Part shown: piece by piece, positions 26,531 to 34,890 of the stretch
Position numbering within the stretch: the first letter of the stretch is position 1
Layout: the number at the start of each line of letters is the position of its first letter
Assembly (NCBI GenBank): GCA_964449115.1
Contig: CAYUXW010000001.1
Span: 1 to 64,000, forward strand
DNA: 64,000 nt
Source of the DNA: UBA1783 sp964449115
Lineage (GTDB): Bacteria > Bacillota_I > Bacilli_A > Erysipelotrichales > Erysipelotrichaceae
Direction: 5' to 3'
Translations under genes and position numbers: made by a program
Notes under the pieces: model-generated
Databases searched by the model: none
The model's input: only the letters and a program-made list of their open reading frames with translations
Told to the model about the DNA's origin: nothing

Positions 26531-27115
26531 ATGTATGTACTAAAACAATGGATTAAAGAATTTTTAAGTTTATTTGTATTTTTTCGTTTTGAAAATATAA
26601 TGGACCTATATTTCTATTTATTTGAAAATAAAATTACAACAGGATTATATGCCAGTGTGTTTTCTCATGTTTGTCAAAAAAAGAACTGTTTCATTGGTTT
26701 TTTTGCTGATTTTAAAAATAGGCCTTATTTTCCACATGGTCTGGATGGAGTATTTATTTCAGGAGATAGCAAAATTGGTGAAAACTGTGTAATTTTTCAT
26801 CAGGTTACAATAGGGGCTGTAAGAACAAAAGGAAGTAAGAATATTGGTAATCCAACAATAGGAGACAACTGTTATATCGGAGCTGGTGCTAAAATTATTG
26901 GTAATATTAAGATTGGAAACAATGTCAGAATTGGGGCTAATGCTGTTGTTTACCAGGATGTTCCAGATAACAGTATTGTTGTCTGTTCTAAAACTAGAAT
27001 AATTCCATCTGAAGAACCTTTAGACAACCGATTCTATGTTTTAGATGATGATGGAGTTGTAAAATATTGGGAAGGTGGATCTTTCCATGTGACTCATGAT
27101 GAGGATGTTTATTAG
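26531..27115 (+). CDS. Serine O-acetyltransferase-like hexapeptide-repeat acetyltransferase
   Basis: The protein has a left-handed beta-helix acyltransferase fold with hexapeptide turns (SGDSKIGENCVIFHQVTIGA, then IGDNCYIGAGAKIIG and IGNNVRIGANAVVYQDV). The FPHGLDG motif with the catalytic His and the C-terminal layout are those of CysE-type serine acetyltransferases. The N-terminal helical domain is much shorter than in E. coli CysE, so the acceptor is less certain; no cysK lies nearby. The start is ambiguous: ATG at 26531 or GTG at 26522, neither with a clear ribosome-binding site. It is the first gene of a tight operon with nrnA and dnaE. Confidence 0.8.
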   Translation: MYVLKQWIKEFLSLFVFFRFENIMDLYFYLFENKITTGLYASVFSHVCQKKNCFIGFFADFKNRPYFPHGLDGVFISGDSKIGENCVIFHQVTIGAVRTKGSKNIGNPTIGDNCYIGAGAKIIGNIKIGNNVRIGANAVVYQDVPDNSIVVCSKTRIIPSEEPLDNRFYVLDDDGVVKYWEGGSFHVTHDEDVY

Positions 27116-27123
27116 GAGTGGCT

Positions 27124-28056
27124 ATGAATTATTTCGATATTAGAGAACTTATAGAGAAAAATGAATCAATTGTTATCTATCGCCATATAAGACCTGATTA
27201 TGATGCTTATGGGTCTCAATTAGGGCTGAAACATCTGTTACTGGAAAATTATCCTGATAAGAAAATCTATACCTATGGTTTAGAAAATATGGACAATCCA
27301 AAATTTCTGGAAGAAATGGATAATCCTTCCATTGATATAATAGAAAAAAGTTTGACAATAATACTTGATACTTCCACCCATGACAGGGCAGATGATGAAA
27401 CTTATAAAAGAGGTGCTGTATCACTTAAGATTGACCATCACCTGGAAAGTGAAAACTCTACTGATTATAGTTTAGTGATTGAAACAGCCTCAAGCACTTG
27501 TGAACTTGTAGCTCTTTTAGCCATTAATAATGACTGGAAAATCAATTCAAAAGCAGCTGAATATCTGTATGCTGGAATGAATCATGATACTCGTGGATTT
27601 ACGATTAACAGTGTCAGCTCAACTACTTTCAGAATACTATCTGTTCTTATTGAAAAAGGTATAAATCTGGTTGAAATCAATCGTCATATTAATGACATAT
27701 CAATAGAGAAGTTTGCTGCTAAACATTATCTAGCTTCTAATGCTATCTTTAGGGAAGATGTTGCCTATATTGTCTTAACTGCAGAAATAAAAAAGAAACT
27801 AAATCTTACAACGCATGAAGCAAAGGACTTTGTCTATGTTTTAGATAGTATAAAAGGCATAAATAAATATGCTTTCTTCTTCTATGAAGATGACAGAAAT
27901 GGCTTTTCAGCTTCACTTAGAAGTCATAATGCTTCTATTGTTGAAATAGCTAAATCATATGGTGGAGGAGGTCACAGACTTGCCTGTGGTATTCCGAATT
28001 TGTCTTTAGAGCAAATTGATGAAGTGGTGGATTTATTAATAAAAGCAAAGGATTGA
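27124..28056 (+). CDS. nrnA: DHH/DHHA1 phosphoesterase (NrnA/GdpP-family bifunctional nanoRNase)
   Basis: NrnA-type enzymes degrade 2-5 nt RNA oligomers and dephosphorylate pAp; some relatives cut c-di-AMP intermediates. The 310-residue protein has the metal motifs in order: RPDYDAYGS, LDTSTHDR, IDHH, and NHDTRGF, followed by a DHHA1 domain with GGGGHRLACG near the C-terminus. The usual PDGDA motif reads PDYDA, a mild change. The ATG at 27124 is chosen because AGGAG (27114-27118) overlaps the alternative GTG at 27118. It follows the acetyltransferase by 8 nt and ends 1 nt before dnaE. Confidence 0.9.
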   Translation: MNYFDIRELIEKNESIVIYRHIRPDYDAYGSQLGLKHLLLENYPDKKIYTYGLENMDNPKFLEEMDNPSIDIIEKSLTIILDTSTHDRADDETYKRGAVSLKIDHHLESENSTDYSLVIETASSTCELVALLAINNDWKINSKAAEYLYAGMNHDTRGFTINSVSSTTFRILSVLIEKGINLVEINRHINDISIEKFAAKHYLASNAIFREDVAYIVLTAEIKKKLNLTTHEAKDFVYVLDSIKGINKYAFFFYEDDRNGFSASLRSHNASIVEIAKSYGGGGHRLACGIPNLSLEQIDEVVDLLIKAKD

Positions 28057-28057
28057 G

Positions 28058-31000
28058 ATGGCAATTTTACTTTACAATCGCAGTTGTTATTCATTGTTGC
28101 AAAGTACTATCAGAGTAGATGATCTGATAGCTTTTGCATTGGATAATGGCTTAAAAGCAATTGGCATATGTGAAAAAGGCAATCTATTTTCCGCAAAAGA
28201 CTTTTTTGATGAATGTAGAAAAGTAGATATTAAACCTATCATAGGTTGTGAATTATCATATCAAACTGATGAAGGACAATTTGAAGCATTAATATATCCC
28301 AAAAATAAAAACGGCTACATTGCTTTAATTGATATTGTTTCATATAAAAGAGAATTAAGTTTTTCTAAATTGCTTGAATTGTCTGATAATAGTTGCATAG
28401 TGATAAAAAGTGACAGTTATTTTTCATATCTATTAAATGAAAATGATATTGCCAAGTTAACAGCTGTTATTGAAGATATTTCCAGATTTAATAATATATA
28501 TGTTTCATCGCTTGCCAAAAATAAAGCTATTAACAATAACATCAATGGGATAGTTTTACCTTTATGTAAAAAATATGGTATCAATACAATTGCCTTGGAT
28601 TTGGCTTTATACAATAAAGTAAATGATTATGAAGCTTATAAATGTCTACAGGCAATTGAAAAAGGAACTAACATTAATGATACCAATTTATCACTTGTAG
28701 CTGATGCCAGTTTAAAATCGCCTGAAGAGATGATGTTTTTATTTGATAAACAGTCTCTTGATAATTTAAGTCTATTTGTTAACAACATTCAACTGGACCT
28801 TAACAGCTTAAAGACAAAACTGCCAACTTATGAAAATAACTATTCCATAGACAATAAAGAATATCTTAAACAATTATGTCTGGCAGGGCTGCAAAAGAGA
28901 ATGGATAATAATGTTCCACAGATGTATTTCGAACGTTTATTTCATGAATTAGAAGTTATCTGTTCAATGAATTTTGAAGACTATTTTCTAATAGTTTATG
29001 ACATTATTTTATATTGTAAACGAAATGATATCTTAGTTGGACCAGGTAGAGGAAGTGCTGTTGGTTCTCTGGTTTGTTATTGCTTGGGAATTACTCATGT
29101 AGACCCAATCAAATATGATTTATTATTTGAAAGATTTTTAAATCATGAAAGGGTAACAATGCCGGATATTGATTTGGATTTTCCAGATAATAAGCGAATA
29201 TTAGTTATTGAATATGTTAGAAATAAATATGGAGCTGATAAAGTTTCGAATATTATTACTTTTGGTAGTTTGACAACTAAATCTTTGATCAGAGATTTAA
29301 GTAAAGTTTTAAATGTCAATCAGAACGAATTAAATATTTTATTACAGTCAATAAGAGATGATAAATTAACTTTGCAGCAACAGTACGAAGGTAATATAAA
29401 ATTCAGAACGGTTATTAATTCATCAAATCAATTACAGAAACTATATAATATCGGCTGTATCTTATATGGCTTACCTAAAAATATTTCTACTCATGCTTCT
29501 GGATTATTGATAAGTGCGGATAAACTTATAGATGTAATTCCTTTAATTATAGTAAATGACAATTATATTGCAGGATATACAATGGAACATCTGGAAAGCA
29601 TTGGTCTGATAAAATTTGATTTTCTGGCACTAAAAAATTTGTCAATAATAGAAGAAATTTTAAAGTCTCTTACTATAGAAATGAATATTTATAAAATTGA
29701 TTTAGACGATATAGCTGTATACCGAATGCTCTCTAGAGGAGACACCAGTGGCATATTTCAGTTAGAATCAAAAGGAATGAGAGATAGTTTAAAAACGGTA
29801 ATGCCGACAACATTTGAGCAGTTAGCTACCGTATTGGCTTTGTATAGGCCAGGACCAATAGATTATATTGAAAAATATAACTACAATAAAAATAATCCAG
29901 AAAGAATAAATTATCTTCATCCTGATTTAAAATCAATTCTGGATAATACTTATGGAATAATAGTGTATCAGGAACAGATTATGAGAATAGCTGTTGATAT
30001 TGCTGGCTTTACGATGACAAAAGCAGATTTGCTTAGAAGAGCTGTCAGCAAAAAGAGCAGTGAACAGTTAGAAGAATTGAAAAGTGAGTTTATAGAAGGC
30101 TGTATTAAAAATAATTATTCTAATGATATTGCGTTAAATATTTATAATGACATCTATAAATTTGCCAATTACGGTTTTAACAAATCACATGCTATTGCTT
30201 ATGGATTAATAACTTATATTATGGCATTTTTTAAGGTGAGATATCCTTTAGAGTTTTATTGTGCACTTTTAAATTCTAAAATAGGCTCTAATGAAAATAT
30301 AAAATATCTGATTGAATGCAAGATGAAAAGAATTATGATTTCGCCACCTGATATCAATGAATCTAAAGAATTATTTTTCGTTAAGGATAAAAAAATTGTT
30401 TTTCCATTTAATCAGATAAAAAATATTTCTAATTTAACAAGCAAAATCATTATAAAAGACAGAAATTTAAAGGGTAAATATCAAAGTTTCATTGATTTTG
30501 TCAGTAGAATGTATATGCTTAATATAAATGAAAAAAATATTGAGATATTGATAAGAAGTGGTTGTTTAGATGGTTTTAATTTAAGTCATGTAAGTATGAT
30601 AAATTCTTTGGAAAGTGTTATTAACTATATAAAATTATGTACTTATGAAGAAAATGGTGAGAAGCATGTTGATTTATCATTGGTTTCAGCGCCAGTGATT
30701 AAGGAACAAAGAGATAATTGGGCTGAACTATTAGTTGATCAGCAAACATATTTAGGAATATTTTTGAGTTCTAATCCAATTGAAAAATACCGAATTGACT
30801 ATAGAAATACCACTCCTTCAATAATTGCTAAAAAAAGAGACGGAAATATGTCATTAATCTTAGCTATTATGAATTATAGCCAGCAAACAACTAGAACCAA
30901 TGAGTTAATGTGTTTTGCGAAATGTTATGATGAATATGGAACAATTGATTTGGTCTTTATGCCTGAAAAGTATTTGCTGTATAAAGAATTCATAAAAAAA

Positions 31001-31084
31001 GGTATAATAGTACTAGTTAAGGGAAAAAAGAATTTTCGAGGTGATTCAATTATAGTAAGAGAATTATTAGTTTTGAAAGGATGA
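28058..31084 (+). CDS. dnaE: DNA polymerase III alpha subunit DnaE
   Basis: DnaE is the second replicative polymerase of Bacillota, thought to extend RNA primers before handing over to PolC, which is at 55-59 kb. The 1008-residue protein has the polymerase catalytic motif PDIDLDF with D371 and D373, GPGRGSAVGSLVCY (327-340) and the thumb/fingers segments (YGIIVYQEQIM, NYGFNKSHAIAYG). The N-terminal PHP domain has decayed: the HxH of the first motif is YNR (residues 6-8) and TDHGN is CEKGN (38-42). It is somewhat shorter than B. subtilis DnaE. The ATG follows AAAGGATTGAG. Confidence 0.95.
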   Translation: MAILLYNRSCYSLLQSTIRVDDLIAFALDNGLKAIGICEKGNLFSAKDFFDECRKVDIKPIIGCELSYQTDEGQFEALIYPKNKNGYIALIDIVSYKRELSFSKLLELSDNSCIVIKSDSYFSYLLNENDIAKLTAVIEDISRFNNIYVSSLAKNKAINNNINGIVLPLCKKYGINTIALDLALYNKVNDYEAYKCLQAIEKGTNINDTNLSLVADASLKSPEEMMFLFDKQSLDNLSLFVNNIQLDLNSLKTKLPTYENNYSIDNKEYLKQLCLAGLQKRMDNNVPQMYFERLFHELEVICSMNFEDYFLIVYDIILYCKRNDILVGPGRGSAVGSLVCYCLGITHVDPIKYDLLFERFLNHERVTMPDIDLDFPDNKRILVIEYVRNKYGADKVSNIITFGSLTTKSLIRDLSKVLNVNQNELNILLQSIRDDKLTLQQQYEGNIKFRTVINSSNQLQKLYNIGCILYGLPKNISTHASGLLISADKLIDVIPLIIVNDNYIAGYTMEHLESIGLIKFDFLALKNLSIIEEILKSLTIEMNIYKIDLDDIAVYRMLSRGDTSGIFQLESKGMRDSLKTVMPTTFEQLATVLALYRPGPIDYIEKYNYNKNNPERINYLHPDLKSILDNTYGIIVYQEQIMRIAVDIAGFTMTKADLLRRAVSKKSSEQLEELKSEFIEGCIKNNYSNDIALNIYNDIYKFANYGFNKSHAIAYGLITYIMAFFKVRYPLEFYCALLNSKIGSNENIKYLIECKMKRIMISPPDINESKELFFVKDKKIVFPFNQIKNISNLTSKIIIKDRNLKGKYQSFIDFVSRMYMLNINEKNIEILIRSGCLDGFNLSHVSMINSLESVINYIKLCTYEENGEKHVDLSLVSAPVIKEQRDNWAELLVDQQTYLGIFLSSNPIEKYRIDYRNTTPSIIAKKRDGNMSLILAIMNYSQQTTRTNELMCFAKCYDEYGTIDLVFMPEKYLLYKEFIKKGIIVLVKGKKNFRGDSIIVRELLVLKG

Positions 31085-31088
31085 TTAG

Positions 31089-31754
31089 ATGGCTACTTTA
31101 TTAATTGTTGATGATGAGATTATGATTAGAGAAGTAATCAAGGAATATGGCAGTTCATATGGATATGAAGTACTGGAAGCTTCAGATGGTTTGGAAGCGA
31201 TTGAAATTATAAAAGAAAATGAAGTTGACTGTGTAATTTTAGATATAATGATGCCACATTTGGATGGCTTTACTACCTGTAAACATATTAAAGAACATAC
31301 TGATGTACCTGTTATTATGCTTTCTGCCAGAGTAGCTGAAGATGATAAGCTATATGGTTTTGAGTTAGGAATAGATGACTATGTAGCTAAACCATTTTCC
31401 CCAAAAGAATTGATGGCCAGAATAAAAGTTGTAATTGAAAGAAGTACCAATAAGGTAAAAGATGTAATAAATATCGAAGGAATTTACATCGATAAAAAAG
31501 CTCATGTAGTTAAAATTGATGATGAAGTAGTACATTTAACAAATAAAGAGTTTGATTTATTGGTGTATCTGATAGAAAATGAGAATACCGCTATTACCAG
31601 AGAAAAACTATTGGAAAATATTTGGGGTTACGATTATTACAGTATGGATAGAACTGTTGATACTCATATAAAGATGCTAAGGAAGAATCTTGGTAACTAT
31701 GGCAGTAAAATTGTTACAGTAAGAGGAGTAGGTTATAAGTTTGAAAAAGAATAA
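31089..31754 (+). CDS. OmpR-family response regulator
   Basis: The 221-residue regulator has an N-terminal receiver domain with the acidic pocket VDDE, the phosphoacceptor Asp in VILDIMMP (near residue 52), the conserved Ser/Thr in MLSAR and the Lys in VAKPFSP. A winged-helix DNA-binding domain follows (about 125-220), ending RTVDTHIKMLRKNL and TVRGVGYKFE. It pairs with the histidine kinase that overlaps its 3' end by 14 nt. Its regulon cannot be deduced. It sits 4 nt after dnaE, so it probably shares that transcript. Confidence 0.95.
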   Translation: MATLLIVDDEIMIREVIKEYGSSYGYEVLEASDGLEAIEIIKENEVDCVILDIMMPHLDGFTTCKHIKEHTDVPVIMLSARVAEDDKLYGFELGIDDYVAKPFSPKELMARIKVVIERSTNKVKDVINIEGIYIDKKAHVVKIDDEVVHLTNKEFDLLVYLIENENTAITREKLLENIWGYDYYSMDRTVDTHIKMLRKNLGNYGSKIVTVRGVGYKFEKE

Positions 31755-33198
31755 GATTACTAGTTCTTTAGGATATAAATCATGGACATACTTTGTGGTT
31801 TTTGCATTAAGTATTCTTTTGTTGTTGCAATTTTTCCAATTGATTTTAATGGAACCTTTTTATCTAAGGACTCTAAAAAAAGAAATACAGACATTTACTG
31901 GGAAAGTTGCAGAAATCTTTTTCAGTGATCTGGAAAATAAAGAAAAAAACTACCAGCTTTATTCATTGACAATGAATAATAATGCCTGTGTTATTGTCTT
32001 TGACAGTAATAACGCGACAACAGTGAGTGGTTTTGATGCCTTGGGTAACTCTGGTTGTGCAATCTACAATAATTCAGTAGTGAATCAGCGATTTATTGAC
32101 ATATTAGAAAATACAGATAAAGATGAAATCTTTCTTCAGGGAGATTTTATAGAATTATCGGACCAGGAAGTTATGGTTTATGGCAAAAAAGTATATATTG
32201 ATGATCAGGTTTATTATGTAATAAGTAATGTAACTCTACAGTCTATAAATATCCTTACCAAAACTATTCAGAATCAGTTTGTTTTGATTTCTTTAATTGT
32301 ATTATCGCTATCATTATTAATTTCATTACTTTTTTCAAGAATTATTTCTCAACCAATTATTAAAATCAAGGAAGAAGCAAACAAGCTTACTTATGGTAAT
32401 TATGATTTAAAATTTGAAGATACCGAAATTAATGAAGTTCAGGAATTAGCGGATACTATTGATTTGGCCGCCAAAGAAATTTCTAAGGTAGAAGAGTATA
32501 GAAGTGAACTTATGGCCAACGTTTCGCATGATTTAAAAACCCCATTGACAATGATAAAAGCCTATGCGGAAATGATAAAAGATATTTCAGGTGAAAACAG
32601 AGAAAAAAGGGAAGAACATTTAGACATAATCATCAATGAAACAGATAGTTTAAATACCCTGGTAAGTGATATGCTGAATTTATCCAAACTTCAAGCCGGT
32701 GCCGTTTCAGTTAAAATAGAACCTTTTGATTTAACAGAACAGCTGCACAATTGCTATTACAGATTTGAACTTCTGGCAAAAGAAGAAGGCGTTACTATAG
32801 ATTTTGAATGTGAACCTGAGCTGATAGCCATGGGTGATGCAAATAAAATTGAAGAAGTTTTAAATAATTTCCTTTCTAATGCCTTAAAGCATTATGGTGC
32901 AGATAAGACAATTGTTTTAAAAGGATTTTTGAAAAATAAGGAATTTATCAGAGTTGAAGTTACTGATCATGGATCTGGTATTGATGAGGAAGTGCTGCCA
33001 TATATCTGGGATAGATATTTTAAAATTGATAAAAAATACCAAAGATCTAAAAGTGGTTCAGGTTTAGGTTTGGCTATTTCAAAAGCTATCTTGGAAACTT
33101 ATGGCTGTAAATATGGAGTTATTTCAAAAATAAATGAAGGATCTACTTTCTATTTTGAAATACCAACGATAAATTTAGATGATGTACAAATTCTCTAA
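31741..33198 (+). CDS. Sensor histidine kinase
   Basis: The 485-residue membrane kinase has two helices (about residues 15-40 and 175-200) flanking an extracytoplasmic sensor loop of about 135 residues, then a HAMP linker, HisKA with the phosphorylated His in NVSHDLKTPL, and an ATPase domain with NNFLSNALKH, DHGSGI and GSGLGLAISK. The start is a TTG at 31741, inside the regulator gene; no ATG exists before the first membrane helix. The sensor loop has no domain I can name. It signals to the preceding OmpR-type regulator. Confidence 0.92.
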   Translation: MKKNKITSSLGYKSWTYFVVFALSILLLLQFFQLILMEPFYLRTLKKEIQTFTGKVAEIFFSDLENKEKNYQLYSLTMNNNACVIVFDSNNATTVSGFDALGNSGCAIYNNSVVNQRFIDILENTDKDEIFLQGDFIELSDQEVMVYGKKVYIDDQVYYVISNVTLQSINILTKTIQNQFVLISLIVLSLSLLISLLFSRIISQPIIKIKEEANKLTYGNYDLKFEDTEINEVQELADTIDLAAKEISKVEEYRSELMANVSHDLKTPLTMIKAYAEMIKDISGENREKREEHLDIIINETDSLNTLVSDMLNLSKLQAGAVSVKIEPFDLTEQLHNCYYRFELLAKEEGVTIDFECEPELIAMGDANKIEEVLNNFLSNALKHYGADKTIVLKGFLKNKEFIRVEVTDHGSGIDEEVLPYIWDRYFKIDKKYQRSKSGSGLGLAISKAILETYGCKYGVISKINEGSTFYFEIPTINLDDVQIL

Positions 33199-33222
33199 AT
33201 AAAAGAGTAGAAGTGGATAAAT

Positions 33223-33555
33223 ATGAAAATAAAAGAAAGTTTTAAAAAATTTTATCAATTGAAATTTATGAACAAATGTCCTGAATGTGGTAGCAATTTA
33301 GAAAAAAAGAAAGATAAAAAAACAATCAGATGTGTTAAATGTAAATTAAATTATAAAGGACATGAAGACTATAATTTCTTAATAGTGTTATATATTGTTG
33401 TAGCCATATTATTATTTATATTTAATAAAGGATATTTAAATATCTTGGGATTAGTTGTAAGCTTTGTTACGATGGAAATAATGATATTATTATTTAATTT
33501 CTATACATTTATTAAATACGAGGAAACTAAATATAGAAGAAAAGGTCAAAAATAA
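33223..33555 (+). CDS. Zinc-ribbon membrane protein
   Basis: The 110-residue protein has an N-terminal zinc ribbon (CPECGSN then CVKCKLNY, residues 19-40) followed by two membrane helices (about 49-66 and 70-93) and a short basic tail. It resembles small zinc-ribbon membrane proteins of unknown function. The ATG at 33223 has a weak ribosome-binding site. It is the last + strand gene before the strand switch, 24 nt after the kinase, and its stop codon lies inside the loop of the shared terminator. Confidence 0.7.
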   Translation: MKIKESFKKFYQLKFMNKCPECGSNLEKKKDKKTIRCVKCKLNYKGHEDYNFLIVLYIVVAILLFIFNKGYLNILGLVVSFVTMEIMILLFNFYTFIKYEETKYRRKGQK

Positions 33556-33565
33556 TGACCTTTTT
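33540..33565. terminator. Bidirectional terminator at the strand switch
   Basis: The 9-bp stem AAAAGGTCA (33540-33548) / TGACCTTTT (33556-33564) has a 7-nt loop containing the stop codon of the zinc-ribbon gene. T-rich tails occur on both strands, so it can end the left operon and, from the other side, the long right-hand operon. Confidence 0.88.
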
Positions 33566-33578
33566 AATTTAACATTTA

Positions 33579-33606
33579 ACTTCGCATAATGTATATTATG
33601 TTATTT
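33579..33606 (+). other. dif: dif chromosome dimer-resolution site
   Basis: The 28-bp sequence has the dif layout: XerC arm ACTTCGCATAA (33579-33589), central TGTATA (33590-33595), XerD arm TTATGTTATTT (33596-33606). Against the E. coli dif site as I recall it, 23 of 28 positions match, and 33583-33603 is identical without a break. Against B. subtilis dif it matches 21 of 28, including the ACTTC start that E. coli lacks. It lies in a 59-nt convergent intergenic gap exactly where the coding strand switches from + to -, as expected for a terminus. XerD is encoded at 36.1-37.0 kb. The comparison rests on recalled reference sites. Confidence 0.9.
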
Positions 33607-33614
33607 AAATTGAA

Positions 33615-34229
33615 CTAATGTTCTTTGTTTTTACGATTTATATCAATAATTGGCGGATAAACTAGACCCTCATTGACTAATTTATCAAATAAAGATTCAT
33701 TACCATATTGTTTGCTGTAGATAACTTCTTCATCATAAACAGGTATCAAGGAATAAAATGAAACATATTTATCATTAATAAGTGCTTCATCATCAATTCC
33801 TGTAACGAAAAGAAATGCATTAAAACTACAATTATCAGCTACTTTTCTATTTAAATTTATAATTGAAGAAAAACTGACCCATCCCTGGTTTTTAACTATT
33901 TTAGCAGCTAATTCAAATAAAGATTTAATTGGCCAATAATAATTGATATTTGGATTAAGAACTTTCCAGTCTTCAGGTAAAAATATCAGCAGTTCACAAA
34001 ATAAATTGGTTTCAATATGTCTTGGTAATTTCATTTCATAATTGGATAATCCATCAGTTATTAAAGTATAATATGTTTTTTCTTTTGTTGGTTTAACTAT
34101 AATTACTTCTATATCCAGGTCATCAAGAGTTTGTGAAGGAATTGACAAATGAACATCACCTATTTTATTAGAAATGTAGTCCTTTATATCTTTGAATTTT
34201 TTCTTTCGTAACAATTTAAGCAAACTCAT
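33615..34229 (-). CDS. Suppressor-of-fused (SUFU)-like domain protein
   Basis: The 204-residue product resembles the bacterial SUFU domain family. It shows TLITDGLSNYEM, ELLIFLPEDWK, PIKSLFELAAKIVKNQGWV and FYSLIPVYDEEV, in the order typical of that fold. Bacterial SUFU proteins often act as immunity proteins of contact-dependent or polymorphic toxins, but no toxin is adjacent here, so the role is open. The ATG at 34227-34229 follows AGAGGT, 11 nt beyond the HD hydrolase stop. It is the last gene of the long right-hand - strand run, next to the dif site. Confidence 0.75.
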   Translation of the reverse strand: MSLLKLLRKKKFKDIKDYISNKIGDVHLSIPSQTLDDLDIEVIIVKPTKEKTYYTLITDGLSNYEMKLPRHIETNLFCELLIFLPEDWKVLNPNINYYWPIKSLFELAAKIVKNQGWVSFSSIINLNRKVADNCSFNAFLFVTGIDDEALINDKYVSFYSLIPVYDEEVIYSKQYGNESLFDKLVNEGLVYPPIIDINRKNKEH

Positions 34230-34240
34230 TTAGACAACCT

Positions 34241-34888
34241 CTACTCTTCTTCTTTAATCAGGCTACCAATATCGTTTTTAAAGGCATATTCATTAACTTT
34301 TCTGAAATTTTCATCAAAATCAATAAGATTCAAATCATTTTTAATCCACATTTGTGACCAGCTATACCCTTCTTCTAATAAATGTTTAACATTTTCATTT
34401 TCAATGGCTTGATTGCTTTTCTGATCATTTAAATCAACATAGTTATCTTCATCATATAATTTACATTGCAGATCACATTCCAATTTATCACATTGATAGG
34501 CAAATATCGCTTCTTTTGACTTTCTGGCATCGAATTCCATTATGAGGTCTATCCAATATTGTTTATCTTCAAGTGGCTCTAAAGCCTTTAAAACGGCTCT
34601 ATGACCCATTTCCATCTTCTTTTCAGTTTCAAGTTGATATGGAGTAAAATCACCAATAATTGTTTCCTCTAATTCATGAATTGCCAGCATTTTGATAACT
34701 TTTGATAAATCTAGATCATAGTCAAATTCTGAGTACATCGCTATCGCTAACATCTGCGTTGAATAAATGTGCTCAGCTACTGATTCTAATCTTTCTTTTT
34801 GTACATTCCAATCAACCCAGCCACTTCGAATCAGGTTTTTCAACTTATTGCAAAGAACATAAAATTGTAAAACATTTTTCTCTTTCAT
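34241..34888 (-). CDS. HD-domain hydrolase (YfbR-like nucleotidase family)
   Basis: The 215-residue protein has the HD-fold pattern of YfbR/HDDC2-type 5'-deoxynucleotidases: ERLESVAEHIYST (first His), LAIHELEETIIGDFTP where the usual HD pair reads HE, and a later DKLECDLQ segment. The substitution replaces the metal-ligand Asp by Glu in the second motif, so activity may be altered. It starts 2 nt after the deoB stop. A nucleotide-monophosphate role would fit the neighbour deoB (deoxyribose phosphate salvage), but this is inference. Confidence 0.78.
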   Translation of the reverse strand: MKEKNVLQFYVLCNKLKNLIRSGWVDWNVQKERLESVAEHIYSTQMLAIAMYSEFDYDLDLSKVIKMLAIHELEETIIGDFTPYQLETEKKMEMGHRAVLKALEPLEDKQYWIDLIMEFDARKSKEAIFAYQCDKLECDLQCKLYDEDNYVDLNDQKSNQAIENENVKHLLEEGYSWSQMWIKNDLNLIDFDENFRKVNEYAFKNDIGSLIKEEE

Positions 34889-34890
34889 CT

